From Silurus meridionalis (Eukaryota; Chordata; Actinopteri; Siluriformes; Siluridae), in assembly GCF_014805685.1 (NCBI RefSeq), contig NC_060906.1, positions 22,547,626-22,611,625 on the forward strand: a stretch of 64,000 nt of DNA. Direction: 5' to 3'. The notes below the pieces were generated by a model. It was not told the DNA's origin, made no database searches, and worked only from the letters and a program-made list of their open reading frames with translations. Within the stretch, counting starts at the first letter, position 1; each line of letters opens with the position of its first letter. The position numbers were made by a program, and so were the translations under genes. Shown piece by piece: positions 31,201 to 43,639 of the stretch.

Positions 31201-33008
31201 ATTTGTGATGAGATGTTCAAAAAGTTCACACCAATCTTATGCTCGGGTGTCCACAAACCTTTGACCATATAGTGTATCTTCAGGATCACTTTTAAAGCTC
31301 ATTAATTATACAGGATTGAGCATTAGCATGTACTCTTCCTGTGTGTCTACAGGACAGCGATCCTCTGTTCAGCCAGTCACCCTGGAAGAATAAACTGACA
31401 GGAAGTGACGGGGAGACCCTCGGGGGATTCCCTGTCAAGTTTCTCGTACAAGTTGTGAGTATGATGAGGCAAAAAAAGTTTTATATGTATTTCTTTCATC
31501 AGATTAATTTTATGTTGTTCTTTCTTGTTTCTATCATTCAGACCCGATTGTCCAAAATTCTCATGATTAAAAAGGAGCACATCAAGCATTTAAAGGAGAT
31601 GAACACCGAGGCTGAAAAACAGGTACATACAGTATATAGTTTATTAAATTTATATAAATGTTTCTTTCCTGAACGATTTCCATTCTCTCACATGATCCAG
31701 TATCACAAAAAGAATTAGAATGACCCTTAAATATTATTATTCTATTTTGCGTACTCGGGGGGAAAAAGACATAATCGGCATGTTTTATTTTCTTTTCTTT
31801 TTTTCTTTTGAATAATTACGTCCCCAAAAATTGGACGAGTGAGATTCGGGTATAAAAAAAAAAAAAATATCACATAACAATGCTCTCAAATCTCAATTCC
31901 GATTGGTTTTCAACGGCAGTAGTGAAGCTACAATTGTAACGTGGTATCGTTTCTATGGTAACAATAATTCACAAGGACTTGTAAGTGTGTGTGGGTGTGT
32001 GTGGGTGTGTGTGCTTAGATCCATGTTGAGCATCAAGAGATGTTTATTTTACATTATTGGTAGGAGTCATGTCAGGAAGGTTTCATGTCTTTTTACCTTT
32101 AATCCCTGTCCGTGTGCAGAAGTCCTATTCCATGCCAATCGGAATGGACTTCCAGAGGAGGTACGCGACCACGGTACTGGATCTGGAGCAGCTCAATAAA
32201 GACCTGAACAAAGTTCTGCATGAAGTTCAGCAATTCTGTTATGAAGTGAGTTGCATTATTGGGGAAATAATGTAAAAATTCTCCTCTCATGATACAATTA
32301 ACATCAGAAAATATTTACACCTGCCACGTTCTCCTTCACAGCTGGCCCCGGATCAGGGCATGCAGCCTGCAGATCAGCCCAGTGAGCTTCGGAGACGCTG
32401 CGAGGAGGAAGCCCAGGACACGGTGCGGCTCTCCAATACACTGCCTGATGGAGAACAGCGCGTCCAGAGCCCTGGACTCACGCAGCTCATTTCCCGTCTC
32501 ACTGCTCTCCTGCTGCAGATTAGGGTGAGACGCTGAACCGCTCCCTCACAGTTTGCTTATTTTGCTTTTAACTGCCGATTAGAATTATTTTTTGGTTTCT
32601 CCTGCAGTGCTTGGCTGAAGGCGGTGACCTCAATTCGTTTGAATTCAAATCGCTGACCGACTCTCTTAATGACATCAAGAACTCAATAGACAGCTCCAAC
32701 CTGAGGTGAAACTTTTCATTTTCTGCAGGTTCTGATTCTACAGCACACATTTATTGTTTCTAGTAGAGGTCGACCGATTCATCGCTTTTGACGATTAATC
32801 TGCACCGATAGTTGATTGCTGGAACTATGGACTATTAGCAATAAGCCATACCGATTGAGACCTATTACGAGAGCGACCTCTAGAGGCCAATCACTTACAC
32901 CACGTGCTGTTTGTTTTTTATTTGTTTCTATTTATATATTTTTTTAAATTAAATAAAAATTAACTAATTAATATATTTATTACATTTAGCACATTTTCAT
33001 GATTCAGT

Positions 33009-33041
<33 letters not shown>

Positions 33042-33415
33042 GGTTTTCTAAAATCTCAAATTTTTTACTTTTTTTAAACAACTTTATTTTTAACAATTCG
33101 GCAAAAAGTTAGATTTTCGTTGACTGTGAACGGAAAGCTGAAACAGAGAGGAAAATATGCGTTTTCAAACAGAAACCTATTTGCGTGGACATGGCACAAA
33201 TACTTTTATTTTGTTCACTATTTTGGACTATTAGTTTAGTTTTGTAGTTCCTAAGGGAATTGCGCATTTTGTGAACTCTCTCTCTCTCTCTCTCTCTTCC
33301 CTCTTCTAGTTGTTTTCAAGACAACGTCGAGATCCATGTCGCACACATCCAGAGCGGCCTGAGTCAGCTGGGGAACCTGCACGCGTTCTCCGCCAACAAC
33401 ACCAACAGAACATGA
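21251..33415 (+). CDS. lin9: LIN9, MuvB/DREAM complex subunit (complete, 15 exons)
   Basis: Scaffold subunit of the MuvB core (LIN9, LIN37, LIN52, LIN54, RBBP4), which acts in DREAM and B-MYB complexes to control cell-cycle promoters in the nucleus. Exons: 21251-21281, 25671-25703, 25808-25899, 27306-27410, 27522-27652, 28937-29062, 29149-29306, 30156-30289, 30704-30829, 31353-31454, 31542-31622, 32120-32245, 32342-32524, 32608-32705, 33310-33415. Phases agree; 1632 nt encode 543 aa, close to human LIN9 (542). It starts MAEHEQLLDES. A Ser/Arg-rich segment precedes the DIRP domain (GLRLRNLLKLPKAHKWC...EWFYSNIDRPLFEG...RLTRVEWGTIRRLMGKPRR). Next come the basic RTALKQKRQKMRLLQQRK helix, a Tudor-like ARLRGVQDGLFTGQID segment, and a helical C-terminus (RLSKILMIKKEHIKHL, DLEQLNKDLNKVLHEVQQFC). 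The stop is at 33413-33415. The first intron is 4.4 kb and holds a SINE and a TG repeat. No frameshift was seen. Confidence 0.96.
22693..22741 (+). repeat. (TG)n microsatellite
   Basis: About 24 TG units followed by (TA)n, abutting the SINE at 22762. Confidence 0.95.
22762..22940 (+). mobile_element. tRNA-derived SINE
   Basis: A-box ggtggtagctcagtagtta, B-box gtcaaatccc, then the tail gctctggataagggcgtctg typical of fish tRNA SINEs. In LIN9 intron 1. Confidence 0.85.
25190..25640 (-). repeat. actatatgg-family repeat, rearranged
   Basis: Mixed-orientation pieces: gaagatctcctgctataacg and caccccaggtctcttcacc, then ggagctggctttgtgcacag and attgtcatgctggaac. In LIN9 intron 1. Confidence 0.55.
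28018..28495 (+). repeat. GACA/GATA/GGAT compound microsatellite in LIN9 intron
   Basis: (GACA)n and (GATA)n blocks with GGAT runs. A segment of about 230 bp (gatatggagaaaaatgg ... cagccagaaagatagatata ... gatggacggatgg) is present twice, near 28085 and 28297. Confidence 0.95.
28490..28690 (+). repeat. actatatgg-family repeat, partial
   Basis: agctctatagcaggagatct, ggagctggagctttgagcac and gtctcctagttcaagtgaag words next to the GATA/GACA array. Confidence 0.6.
30850..31280 (-). repeat. actatatgg-family repeat
   Basis: ccaaacctgctccagaatg, tgtgcacaaagccagcttca, gaagatctcctgctatagag, and an end reading aacctttgaccatatagtgt. In a LIN9 intron. Confidence 0.65.
32764..32925 (+). repeat. Interspersed repeat (cctctagaggc family), opposite orientation
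   Basis: gtcgaccgattcatcg ... cgagagcgacctctagaggc ... accacgtgctgtttg, the reverse complement of the 120-615 type. Lies in the last LIN9 intron. Confidence 0.6.
33016..33041 (+). repeat. (TA)n microsatellite
   Basis: About 13 TA units in the last LIN9 intron. Confidence 0.9.
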
Positions 33416-34300
33416 CCGTTCCACAACCCGGACCGTCTCCAACAACGGACCGAAAAGCGACCCGAAGCAGAACGAGCTTCGCCCCGAGGAGCCATTTATA
33501 AATCCCGCAATGTCTTAAACCGCCGGAGAGTCAAACGAGAGTCGAGCGAGCCGACGCTAGAACGCAAGAGCCGTCCGTAGCGCGTACGTTTTATTTGTTT
33601 TTGCTCCGCCGTGAGATCGGTGCATCTCTAACGTTCAGGGTTAACGCCGTTCACGTTCTCGTCTTCTCAGTTCATTCTGTCCTGTAGATTCTCTCGCTCA
33701 GTTTCTTGGTTCTTATTTATTTCTTTGTCCTGCCTTTTAGCTTTTGCTTCCTTTGTGGAAAAAGAAAAAGGGAAGCACAGTTTCAAGTGTCTGACGGAAG
33801 AGATTTTCATTTTCGAATATGTATATTGTAGATAATTGTACAGTTTATCGACACATGGGCCGTGTGCCTATGGAGGTTTTGTAAGTACTTTTAAATATTT
33901 TTGTAAAAAAAGAAAATCTGACAGCCGTGTAAACGCTAGCGATCGGAACGCTGCCCTTCACCTCCCGCGCATTTTCAACTCCGCCAACACACCATTGTTT
34001 CTTCCATTGTTATGGGTTTAGAATTTTTCCAAGAAGAAATCATTTCTACCGGTTTTTTATTTAACTGGTGTGCGTGTGTGTATATAAATGTGTGCGTGTG
34101 TGTTCACACGTTTCTGTTTATTTCAAATCGCACGATACAGACGATTTTCCTGGTTTTTGTAGAAACTCAGATACACGTTCCATGTACACACACCGTATTC
34201 TCTGTTTTATTATTTTTTCCAACAGTAACATAGTGCAACTATTTATAAAATAAATAATTGATTCAAAATCAACAACCGCTCGTTTTTCTTTCTGAATAAA
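33416..34300 (+). other. LIN9 3' untranslated region with poly(A) signals
   Basis: No ORF of note. AATAAA hexamers occur at 34249-34254 and 34295-34300 on the + strand. The second is 13 nt before the MIXL1 stop codon on the opposite strand, so the two transcripts converge and probably overlap at their 3' ends. Confidence 0.6.
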
Positions 34301-34312
34301 GTGAAACACTGT

Positions 34313-36109
34313 TTATATAAAAGCGTTAAATCCGGCCAAGGCTTCTTTCTCCCAGTCGGAGTCGGAATCGGAGAAATGTCCGGCGTCGCTGCTGGCGATC
34401 GGAGAGAAATCGTGCGGGGCTCTGACTTGCAGGGGACACGTGGTCCGCAGGGGCGGGGAGCGGTTCGGGATGAAGTTCACCTGCGTCGGGACCGGGGGGA
34501 TGACCACGCGCATGTCCGGCCCGATGGTTCTGTTCGGAGGGAAATTGTCGTAGTCCACGAACAAGTGCTTCACGAGGTCTCTGGTTTGGTCTGAATCGAG
34601 ACGTGTCCCCCTGCCCTGTGGTACTGATTGATGTCTCGCAGGTCGTCCCTTTTCACCTGGTCCACTCTGATCCGGTCCTCGCTAGCCTGACTGAACAAGC
34701 AGGACATGGAGTGTGAGTCGTAGCCTCGGTTTGCTTGACCTAAGATCCCTCTCAGCTCCTGGCCTGGATGAGGGAAGTTGCTCCTCAGCTCCTGCCCCAG
34801 TTGATCGTGTTGTTGAACAGGGTAGGAAGCCGGTGGTCTGGTTGGGATGATCGGAATGCTTGCTTTGGGTTTCACGGCGACCGGGGCTCCGACTTGACGC
34901 CGTGATTTGGCACGTCGGTTCTGGAACCATACCTAAAATAAATAAATAATAATGTGTATAAGTATATATTATGGTTATTCTCCATCATCTAGGGTACATT
35001 GACTTCCAAGATCTTATATACCATATATAAGGTGTATTTTTGGTATACGTCTGTTTCTAATTGCCAATTCCGAGGAACCAGGACTAAATCCAGCTCTTCA
35101 ACTCACTACTAATTTAGCCAGGAGTTCCTGGTTCCTCCAAGAGCCCTTCATCAATACATGGTGTGTATTCTCCAGAAGTAGGATTTAAAACCCATGCTTT
35201 TAGATTCTGCAAAATTCCATACCTGGATCCTAGATTCCGGTAATCCAGTCAGCGCCTCCAGTCTCTCCCGCAGGTAAATATCTGGATACTTGGTGTCCGA
35301 GTAGACCTTCTCCAGAACCTCGATCTGCTGCTGGGTGAAGTTGGTTCTCTTTCTGCGGTGTGTCAGGAGAGCTCGCTGTCCATCATGGGTCTGCTGGTCT
35401 TCACCAAAGCCGCTCTGTCATACATGCTGTAGTCTGTCAGGAGGAACAACACACACAAATGAGTCTTTAAATTAACTTTTGGAGATGATCTTCAAGTTCT
35501 AGCCTTTTAAAGAGAAGTTTTGAAAAATTCTGAAATGAAACCCATCTATGCTAAAGCAACTTTAGATAACCCTGGATCCCTAGGACTTTCTATTGAAAAA
35601 TGCAAGGAGAACTACAATGAGGTGACATGAGGAATAAACCATGAGAGGAACCAGGCTCAAAAAGGAACCCACCTCAGTAGAAATCTAGATTTATATAAAT
35701 ATATATATAAAAAAATTCAGCATGAGAATTCTGATGATCACATGATGGTCTTAATGATTAGAGCAGAAGTCCCCAAAGGACAAATCTAATATTTTTCCTG
35801 GTTGCTGCTGTGGTACGAATCTATGCAAAGGTGTGCACGTGAAGAACATCAGCAGCAGTCCAGCTACACCTAATATGGGAAGCTAAGAAGGTTCAGGTTT
35901 CCTATGGATCGCAGAAAACTTTTTACTATTGCATTCACCATTGGCCAAATTCTACTCTAAATGAATTTTAACGCTTCATAAATATCAACCTGGCAATCCG
36001 TGATCTCACCTGCAGGCTGCATGGAGATGTTCCTGCTCAGGTTGCCTCCTGGAAGCGCATGGTGCTGCGGGTAATCCGTGCTCATGAGCTGGCCGTGTAA
36101 GGTCGCCAT
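34313..36109 (-). CDS. mixl1: Mix-type paired-class homeobox protein (two apparent frameshifts)
   Basis: Transcription factor of mesoderm/endoderm specification. Three exons on the minus strand: 36109-36010 ([17 protein letters not shown]..., donor CAG|gtgag), 35433-35223 and 34932-34313. The homeodomain runs [17 protein letters not shown]...[18 protein letters not shown] | [13 protein letters not shown], split by the intron at the usual Q|VWF position, with Gln at recognition position 50. The C-terminus is acidic ([20 protein letters not shown]) after a [16 protein letters not shown] block. The frame breaks twice. In exon 2 the frame entered from exon 1 stops at 35363-35365 while the homeodomain frame is open only downstream of 35418. 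In exon 3 the homeodomain frame stops at 34570-34572 while the C-terminal frame is open from about 34680. Each break equals one missing base. Either assembly errors or a decaying gene; splice sites and homeodomain look healthy, so I favour errors. A TATATATA run at 36182-36197 may be the TATA box. Position beside LIN9 and PARP1 matches human MIXL1. Confidence 0.85.
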
Positions 36110-36499
36110 GTCCTTCTGCTTGTATCCGAGCTCAGATGAGTGTGAGTGTGTGTGTGTGAGAGAGTGTGTGTTGTGCTGTGATATATATATATATATACGG
36201 TCCTGGATGATCAAAGCGCCGGAAGTGCTCAGATGATAAGGAGGCGGCTGGCACCGTGGTGACCTTTGGTGGTGCGCGCACGCTGATGGGGCTTTGGGGG
36301 TGTGAACGCGTGAACGCGGCATTTCAGCCAACACGTTTGTGCGCTCTTAATGGACTCTCCTCCTCCTCCTTCACCTCCTCCTTCCCAATACACATCAGCT
36401 GAAAAAACATTTGTGGCTTTTTACCTGAGCACATCCTGGATCCATTGACAGCATTGCACCTAGACAGTACTGAGAACCTCACACTGCTCACATATTACC

Positions 36500-37110
36500 C
36501 AGAAAACATCTCCAGAACTGCATTCCTGCAGCTTTTCTTTCCACATCCTCCTCTATATCTCACAATCTTTCCATCCATTTAACTCTATCTTTCTTTCAGT
36601 ATCTCCTATTCTTTCCATACATTCCACAAGTCCACATTTTTTCCTATGCCCCCATTTTTCCATCCATCCAACCCTCTATCTCTACGTGTTCCCCGATCTC
36701 CCACCTTTTCAACCATCTTACTCTCTAACTCTATCTTTCTCAATCTCTTCATCTTTCCATTCATCTATCTGTCTATCTTTCTTTTCCTATCTCCTAGTCT
36801 TTCCATACATTGAAGTCCAAACTTTTCCCTATGCCCCTCAATCTCTACATTTCGTCCCCCACCATTCCATCCATCTAACTTTCTATCTCTATCTTTCGTT
36901 CTCATCTCTCCAGGCATTCTATCCATCTGACTCTCAAATTTTCTTACCCTATCTCTCCACCTTTCCATCCATGCAACTCTCTTTCTACCTTCCTTTCCTT
37001 ATTTCTATCCATCCCTCTATCTCTCTTTCTTTCTCTATCTCTCCATCTTTCCATCCACCTAACCTATTTATTTTTTTCCTATCCAATCTATCCATCTACA
37101 TCTATCCCTC
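36500..37110 (+). repeat. Pyrimidine/ATCC-rich tract upstream of MIXL1
   Basis: Degenerate ccatccat/tctatctc repeats of about 600 bp, 0.4 kb 5' of the MIXL1 start. ORFs here are compositional. Confidence 0.85.
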
Positions 37111-38157
37111 TTGATAATGGTTAATGATTACACTTGATTTATTTCTTTTATTAATTTTTTTTTACAAAGCTGCTCCATTTGCTTTCTCATGTTCGATGCG
37201 TGTAAAGGAAAACAAAAGGCCTTCAATACACACCAGTGATCTTCATGATGGTTCATCACGATCCAGACACACCTGAGGAGTGCTGCACTGTAATGAGGAG
37301 CTACTTTTTCAGCTTGGTGGTGATGAGATTTCAGCACACTTCACATTATTAAAAAATATATATATATATAAAATCAAGGAAAGTTAGGAAAGTGGGCCAG
37401 GATTTCTCAAATTTTATTTAGGATTTCAATTCTTTGGAAATCACACCAGTTTTTTTCTTTGGCTTCATTAGCAGTAATCTATTATCTTAATCTTTTAGTC
37501 TTAATCTTAATCTTTTAGCTGTAATCTTTTAGTAATTTTTGAGCCATAAGAGCTCTATATTTCAGAAATGAGGTACCAAGCACTGTAATAAATAAATAAA
37601 TAAATGATATTGTTTAAAGTACATGTTTAAAGCACAGTGGAGAAAAAAAATCCTATGTTCACACTTGTTTTATTGCTGAAATGAGTACAATAATAATTCT
37701 ATATATAAAATTCATGACTTATATTTCTGAACATTTGTTTTCTTTCCCTGCTGATCAATTGCATTTCACTGTCGATCTCTCGTCTGCATTTTTTTCTCCC
37801 TTTTCACTTTGATCACTTCTGCAGCAAACTGGTCTGTTTAATGGTTCAGCAAAATGAGCCTCGGAACATCAAACGTTCGGACGGCGGGTCTTTTGATAGA
37901 ACCGATTGGAGCAGATAATGACGAGTCGTTATCGGTGTGGCTGGCGGCCTTCACAGACACGGCTTTCACACCTTCAGGAGAAGTCCTCAGACAGAGGGAT
38001 TAGCTGAAAGACTTCGCATTGGGCGCAAAATGCCAGCGGGCCACAATGAGAAAAGGTCAATCAGATTGTGGTCAATCAGGTCATTTTTGGGGGCTTATGG
38101 ACGTCAAATACACTGTGTTTTAAAATATCTGTTAGGAAAACAAGAGAATGAGATATT

Positions 38158-39693
38158 GCAGGTTTTTTTTCCTCAGTTGCTTTGGAACGTTTCTCAGATC
38201 AAACTACTTGTTCAGCCTCCACATCATGTTGTCACTTCTTGTTGCTTTCAACAAAGTGCGAATGCTTTGGTACAGTCACGTAATTGATGGTGTAAAATCA
38301 TCTGCTGTTTCCTACATTATCACTAGTTTGTCGTGTCGATCAAAAAATATTATACCGCTCTCACCTGAATCGTTTTGAATCCCAAAACATCTCGACATCA
38401 GTTCATTGCATAAATTGTTAAATGCAAAACGGTTAAACCAGTTGAGCTTAAATTTTTATTCGTTTTTTTTTTTTTTTGTAAATGTGTTGAATTTATAGAT
38501 TGTGCAGATGAATCTTGAACTTCACTGATGAAGGAGAATAAACGACATCAGATCAACCAATAATCACTGTGAAAGACAGAGAAAAACACAATTACAATTT
38601 CTAAAAACAACCAGGAAACGACTGAACGAACATTAAAACACTTTGTTTTGAGAAATGCACTTACTGGATTTTCTCAGTGGCTTTGGAGTTTTTTCGTATC
38701 ATCATTAATATCTGTAAACCAGTAAAGTGCATTTCTCAACACTATTTCTACAAACAGAACAACACACTGGATTTCTTGCAAAAGTCTGTACTTTTCTCAA
38801 AATCCTCAGTTCATCTCTCTAAAGTAAGTATTTGTGTGATGAACATCTCATTCCCATCAGAATGAAAAGTCCCTTCGTCATTGTTCACAAACAAAATCAT
38901 CAGAATGTTTCTTCATGTTTTCAGTGTGATGCTGCACAGTTTCAGTGTTTCTTCATATAAACTATGTTTTGGATCACAGCGACTGAAAATACACAAAATT
39001 AGACTTCCTTCTGTTTGGGGTTCGATGAATTTCAGCACAAATTCATTTATTTAATTGGATATTTGATTTATATTGATCGTAAGAGATGAACAGGATTCAC
39101 ACTTTTACTGTAATGTACTGATGTTCAGATGTTTCCTACTTCATCCATTTTCAGAATGTAGAATTCTGTGTTTTGTCTGTTTTCACTCTCCAACTGAAGA
39201 TTCACCAGATTCACCTTTGACCTGTTTTAGAGAACTGGTTGATGATTGGTTGATCTGATGTCGTTCACTCGCCTTCATTAGTGACGTTCAAGATTCATCT
39301 GCACAATTCATCAATTCAACACATTTACTAATAAAAGTGTAATAGAAATGTTAGATGACAGATTCTGACGACTGGTTTAACAATTTTACATTCACTGACT
39401 TACAATGAACTGATGCTGAGATGTTTCGGGGGTTAAAACTATTCAGGTGAAACCAGTAAAATATATTTTAATCAACATGAACATAAACAACTGATACTGT
39501 AGGAAACAGCAGACACTCGAACACAATCCATTATATTAATGTACTGAAGCTTTCACAGTTTGATCAAAGCAACAAGAAATGTTTTTATGATGAGCACAAG
39601 TGACTAAATGATGTGGAGGTTGAACAAGTCGTTTTGAGAATTTCATTTCTGATCTGAGAAACGCTTCAAAGCAACTGAGAAAAAACGCAGGAA
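38158..39693. repeat. 1.5-kb imperfect palindrome
   Basis: The left arm (ctcagttgctttggaacgtt, tcagcctccacatcatgttg, gatcaaccaataatcac) is the reverse complement, with mismatches, of the right arm (gttgatgattggttgatctg, gatgtggaggttgaacaagt, cgcttcaaagcaactgagaa). Pairing continues inward, with a smaller inner hairpin (gagaaatgcactta / gtgcatttctc at about 38650 and 38720). Looks like a long-TIR fold-back element; no ORF. Confidence 0.75.
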
Positions 39694-40105
39694 GTACTTT
39701 GTTACTTCCTGTATTGAGGCCTGAATTGATGCTCTAGAGCTAAGGGTTTGCCAGAGCAAAAATTAGAGGTTTTAAAGGGAAAAAAAGACCCCAGCTTTTA
39801 AACAAACTGGGCCCTTATTACTATTTTAACACTGAACACAACCACTGTGTGCCAGACTTATTTTTTGCCAATAAGGTACCTGCAGCCCATATTATAATAC
39901 ATACGAATCATCTTCACGTCTTAGAGCCCAAGTATAAAGTTGTATGGTTTATAGTTTGAATATTATGAATCTGTTGTACTGGAAATCTGATTGGTCCTGT
40001 GTGTTTATAGTACTGTAAGTTTCACTGAAGCAGAAAACTTTAGTCACACAGATCACACCATTACGTCTTTATTTATTTATAAATATTACAAAATCATCAT
40101 GAAAG

Positions 40106-40672
40106 TCAGTGGTGAACAGTGGAGAAGTAAAAGTTCCTATACTTAAGTAGTTTTTCTGCGTAGCTGTACTTTACTGAAGAGACTTTTACTTCACTACATT
40201 TCAAAGTCAAATATTTTTTACTCGACTTCATTTTCTATGATTTGTTTTGTTCTGATGTTCTACTGATCACCAACATACAGTTCAACATCAAGCAGAACAT
40301 TTAGAGAGGAATAAATGATGAAGAAACTCCAGACTCGAACTCGCCACAACACACGTGACCTCGTTTACACGTTTTTTTTTGAAGTAGTTAAAAAGGTTTT
40401 GGGTTCATGATCATTGTAATAAAAATAAATCAGTGTTTGACTCATTAATATTCTATTAATAGATCAGTGTTCTGAGAGTCACAGAGTCTTTTCACATAAA
40501 CTGAGGTGATTAAGTAAAGAGTCTTGTGATAAAAATGATAACAGGAACATTATAGTTATAATATCACTACTTTGGATACGTTTGTATTTTTATATTTACT
40601 GGAGAATTCACTTACAGTGTGAATCTCTACTTCAGCTCAGGTACATGGTTTGTGTACTTCGTCCACCACTGA
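40106..40672 (-). mobile_element. MITE with CAGTGGTGGA-type ends
   Basis: Begins cagtggtgaacagtgg and ends gtacttcgtccaccactg. Internal words (caccaacatacagttcaaca, gaagaaactccagactcgaa) match 3405-4117 reversed. Confidence 0.75.
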
Positions 40673-41039
40673 TAAATACGGGGACCCATAACAACTTATA
40701 TTTAAATGAAAAACAGTTTGGTATAATGGAATATTTATTTTCAGCACATCGAGCTTGGATTTTGACTCTCGAGATTCACTCAATATAAACCCTCTAGAAA
40801 CGACACAACAGGCCACAAAATCTTGAAGAATGCTCCAGCACTTTATTCTCCATTAAAAGCGCAGGAATCCGGTTCGGATTGAAGTCTTCGCATCGACAAA
40901 GGCAAAGAAAACACAAACGGAATATAAAATCTGCTCAGACAGAACAGATATTTACATATGAATAGACGTGAGCTGCTGGATCTCCAGGCCAGTTGCATAT
41001 TGCCTCGTTAAAAGGGCACCATTTTGGATGGTGAATTAC

Positions 41040-41085
41040 ACTCACTCACTCACACTCACTCACACTCACTCACACTCACTCACAC
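41040..41085 (+). repeat. (CACTCACT)n short tandem repeat
   Basis: Alternating cactcact units. Confidence 0.9.
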
Positions 41086-41504
41086 GGCTGACAGTCTGAT
41101 CTTCTTACAGTCCAGCATTTACCCAAGAAATACAATCAAGCTGATTTTCCAGACTTTCCTCTTTATTTTCTTCTACTGAATTTCTTTTTTTTTTGTTCTC
41201 TTGCAATTTAGAAGAATTTTAACTGCCACGTATGTTTGCATTCACAAGGAATGTGTTTTGGTGACAGATGATTCCATTGTTTTTATAAAGGTAAATAAAA
41301 TGAAATAAAAAGTCTTATTGCACATTTTTATATATAAAAAAAGGATTATTTACATCACAAGTGCTTTGTGATTGGACTCCATCTTCTTCTCAAACTTGAT
41401 TTTGTTCTCTGCTTTAAAAATGTTTATCAGATTGACATTTACAGCATTATGGCAAACCCCTCATCACAACCTACAACTCTCATTTATACTTTATACTTAT
41501 ATAA

Positions 41505-41700
41505 AGGGAAGTGGTAAAGCGCTGGGTTACTCGTCAAAGGGTCAGGGGTTCAAACCCCACTGTTGCCAAGCTGCCACTCTTGGGCCCTTAAGCAAGGCCC
41601 CTAACCCCTCGTGCTCCAGGGCTGCTGTATCAACACCATTGGGATATGCAAAGAAAGAATTTCAATATTCTGTAATGTACATGTGGCAGTGGAAGCTTGA
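41505..41700 (+). mobile_element. tRNA-derived SINE
   Basis: gggttcaaaccccactgttg B-box region, cttgggcccttaagcaaggc body, and tail aaagaatttcaatattctgt. Confidence 0.8.
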
Positions 41701-41934
41701 CAGTGGTGAGATTTGAACCAATGACCTTCTAATTAGCCCCTTGTTGAATAAATGTATTTACAATTATATACAAAATTAGTTTTTGCAGTCTAGCAGATGC
41801 TAAATGAAGTGGAGATTGTTAATTTAAATATAGCAGGTACAGTGGATATACATTTTGCTATGATGCAAATTAGCGACATTAGCATAATTGTACATCAAAG
41901 AGATTAAACTAATTTTCCAGTCTCAGGTGTGTAG

Positions 41935-42122
41935 ATTATTTTATTGATGCTGTTATTGATCAGTTACTCCAGTTCAGAAATCCTTCTCTATCTCTCTGCT
42001 GTCTCTCTCTCTCTCTCTCTCTCCTCTCTCTACATCCATCAGTCTGTCTACCCTTTTCTCTCTATCTATCTTTCCATCCATCTGTCTGTCTTTCTTGCTC
42101 TATCTACCGGTTTCTCTCTTCC

Positions 42123-42162
<40 letters not shown>

Positions 42163-42199
42163 CCTCTCTCTACATCTATCCATTAGTCTGTCTACCCTT

Positions 42200-42268
<69 letters not shown>

Positions 42269-42540
42269 CATCCATCCATCCATCCATCCATCCATCCATC
42301 CATCCATCCATCCATCTATCCAGCTGTCTTTCCCGCTCTATCCAATGGTCTCTCTCTCTCTCTCTCTCTCTCTTTGCTTTCTCTCACTCCACATCAGTCT
42401 GTCTCTCTCTCTCACCATCTGTCTTGGCTGTCTTTATCTATTAGTCTGTCCGTGTCTCTCCCAGTCTCTATCTATCCATCTCTCTTTATGTAGTTTATTT
42501 TATTGATGCTGGTATTGATCAGTTACTCCAGTTCAGATCC
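41935..42540 (+). repeat. CTGT/CTAT/CCAT microsatellite between short direct repeats
   Basis: (CT)n, (CTGT)n, (CTAT)n and (CCAT)n blocks. The block is flanked by two near-identical copies of attttattgatgctg...tattgatcagttactcc (41937 and 42493). Confidence 0.95.
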
Positions 42541-43639
42541 TGCAAATCCTCCAGATTTTTCTGGAATATCTTTCAATCTTTCCCTCTTCTTCCTTGACAT
42601 ATTCTACCCTTGCATGCAGAATGCCGGTGCAATTAATGCCCTAAAAGCAAGCAAATCTGTCTGCTTTTTTCATGGAACATCCAGTGAATCACAATCACGT
42701 TGCCATAACATCCAGCTGTTTACAATGACCATATCAACAAAATGAAAAAAGAACCTATGATAGTACTTTTGTTTACCTTATGTGGATGCAATAATATGCA
42801 ATTAGCGCGTCAAGAGCGTCAACTTGATGTACAGGCCGATTATGCATGGCCATTCAACAGACACCTTCTTTTACATTTTTTCATTAAGTTCTGCCTAAAA
42901 ATAAAAGGCAGAAATTGCATTTACATCCCAGCATGCTATTTGTACAATGATGTTTTTACAATAATAATAGAAGTAAATTCTTTAAAGCATTTGAAATCTA
43001 TGCACAGGAATTCATATGTTTATGATATTGCACCTAAATACAATATTATTCATATGCATATAATTTAAATATTGCCTAATGTAGCAAAAACAAGACAATG
43101 CAAAATCTTCACATTTTTTTTTGCCACATGGAGTTTATTCCGATATGTTAACAACAGAAGCAAACACTAAGGTGGTTCATATTTTATAACTTGACACAAC
43201 TTTCCTCAAATTTGGACAATTTCCCCAAATTAGCAGTAATTCCACCTGCACGGTAAAACTTTGCTATCATCAGGGGGCTGTAGTTTTCACTACGACAGCT
43301 AGATGGCGTTACCAGTGCTTCCAATACGGATTCTTGGTACATGCACCAACTGGCAAAAAATATATAATTATTTTGACTTGAAGCATTTCTGGTGAGTTTG
43401 GTAAACTTTTCAGTCAATTCTTTTGAAGTATTGTTGTGGGAAACACTAGTTTTTGAGCACAGCAGTGTATCTCAGGTGTTTAGTGTTCACATTTTCCACG
43501 AATGCGATCAAACCGTAAAACAACAAACACAGAAATTCAGTTTTGACGAATGCAGTTGTAGTTTTCCAAAACGTGTTTCTGAAAGCCTTCGGAACTGTAG
43601 TTCAACAAATACAAGAAAGCCTTCAGTCTTTCTATATAC

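Noticed and set aside
34682..34930. 82-aa minus-strand ORF overlapping the homeobox exon
   Set aside because: Alternative frame of MIXL1 exon 3; the homeodomain frame is the real one.
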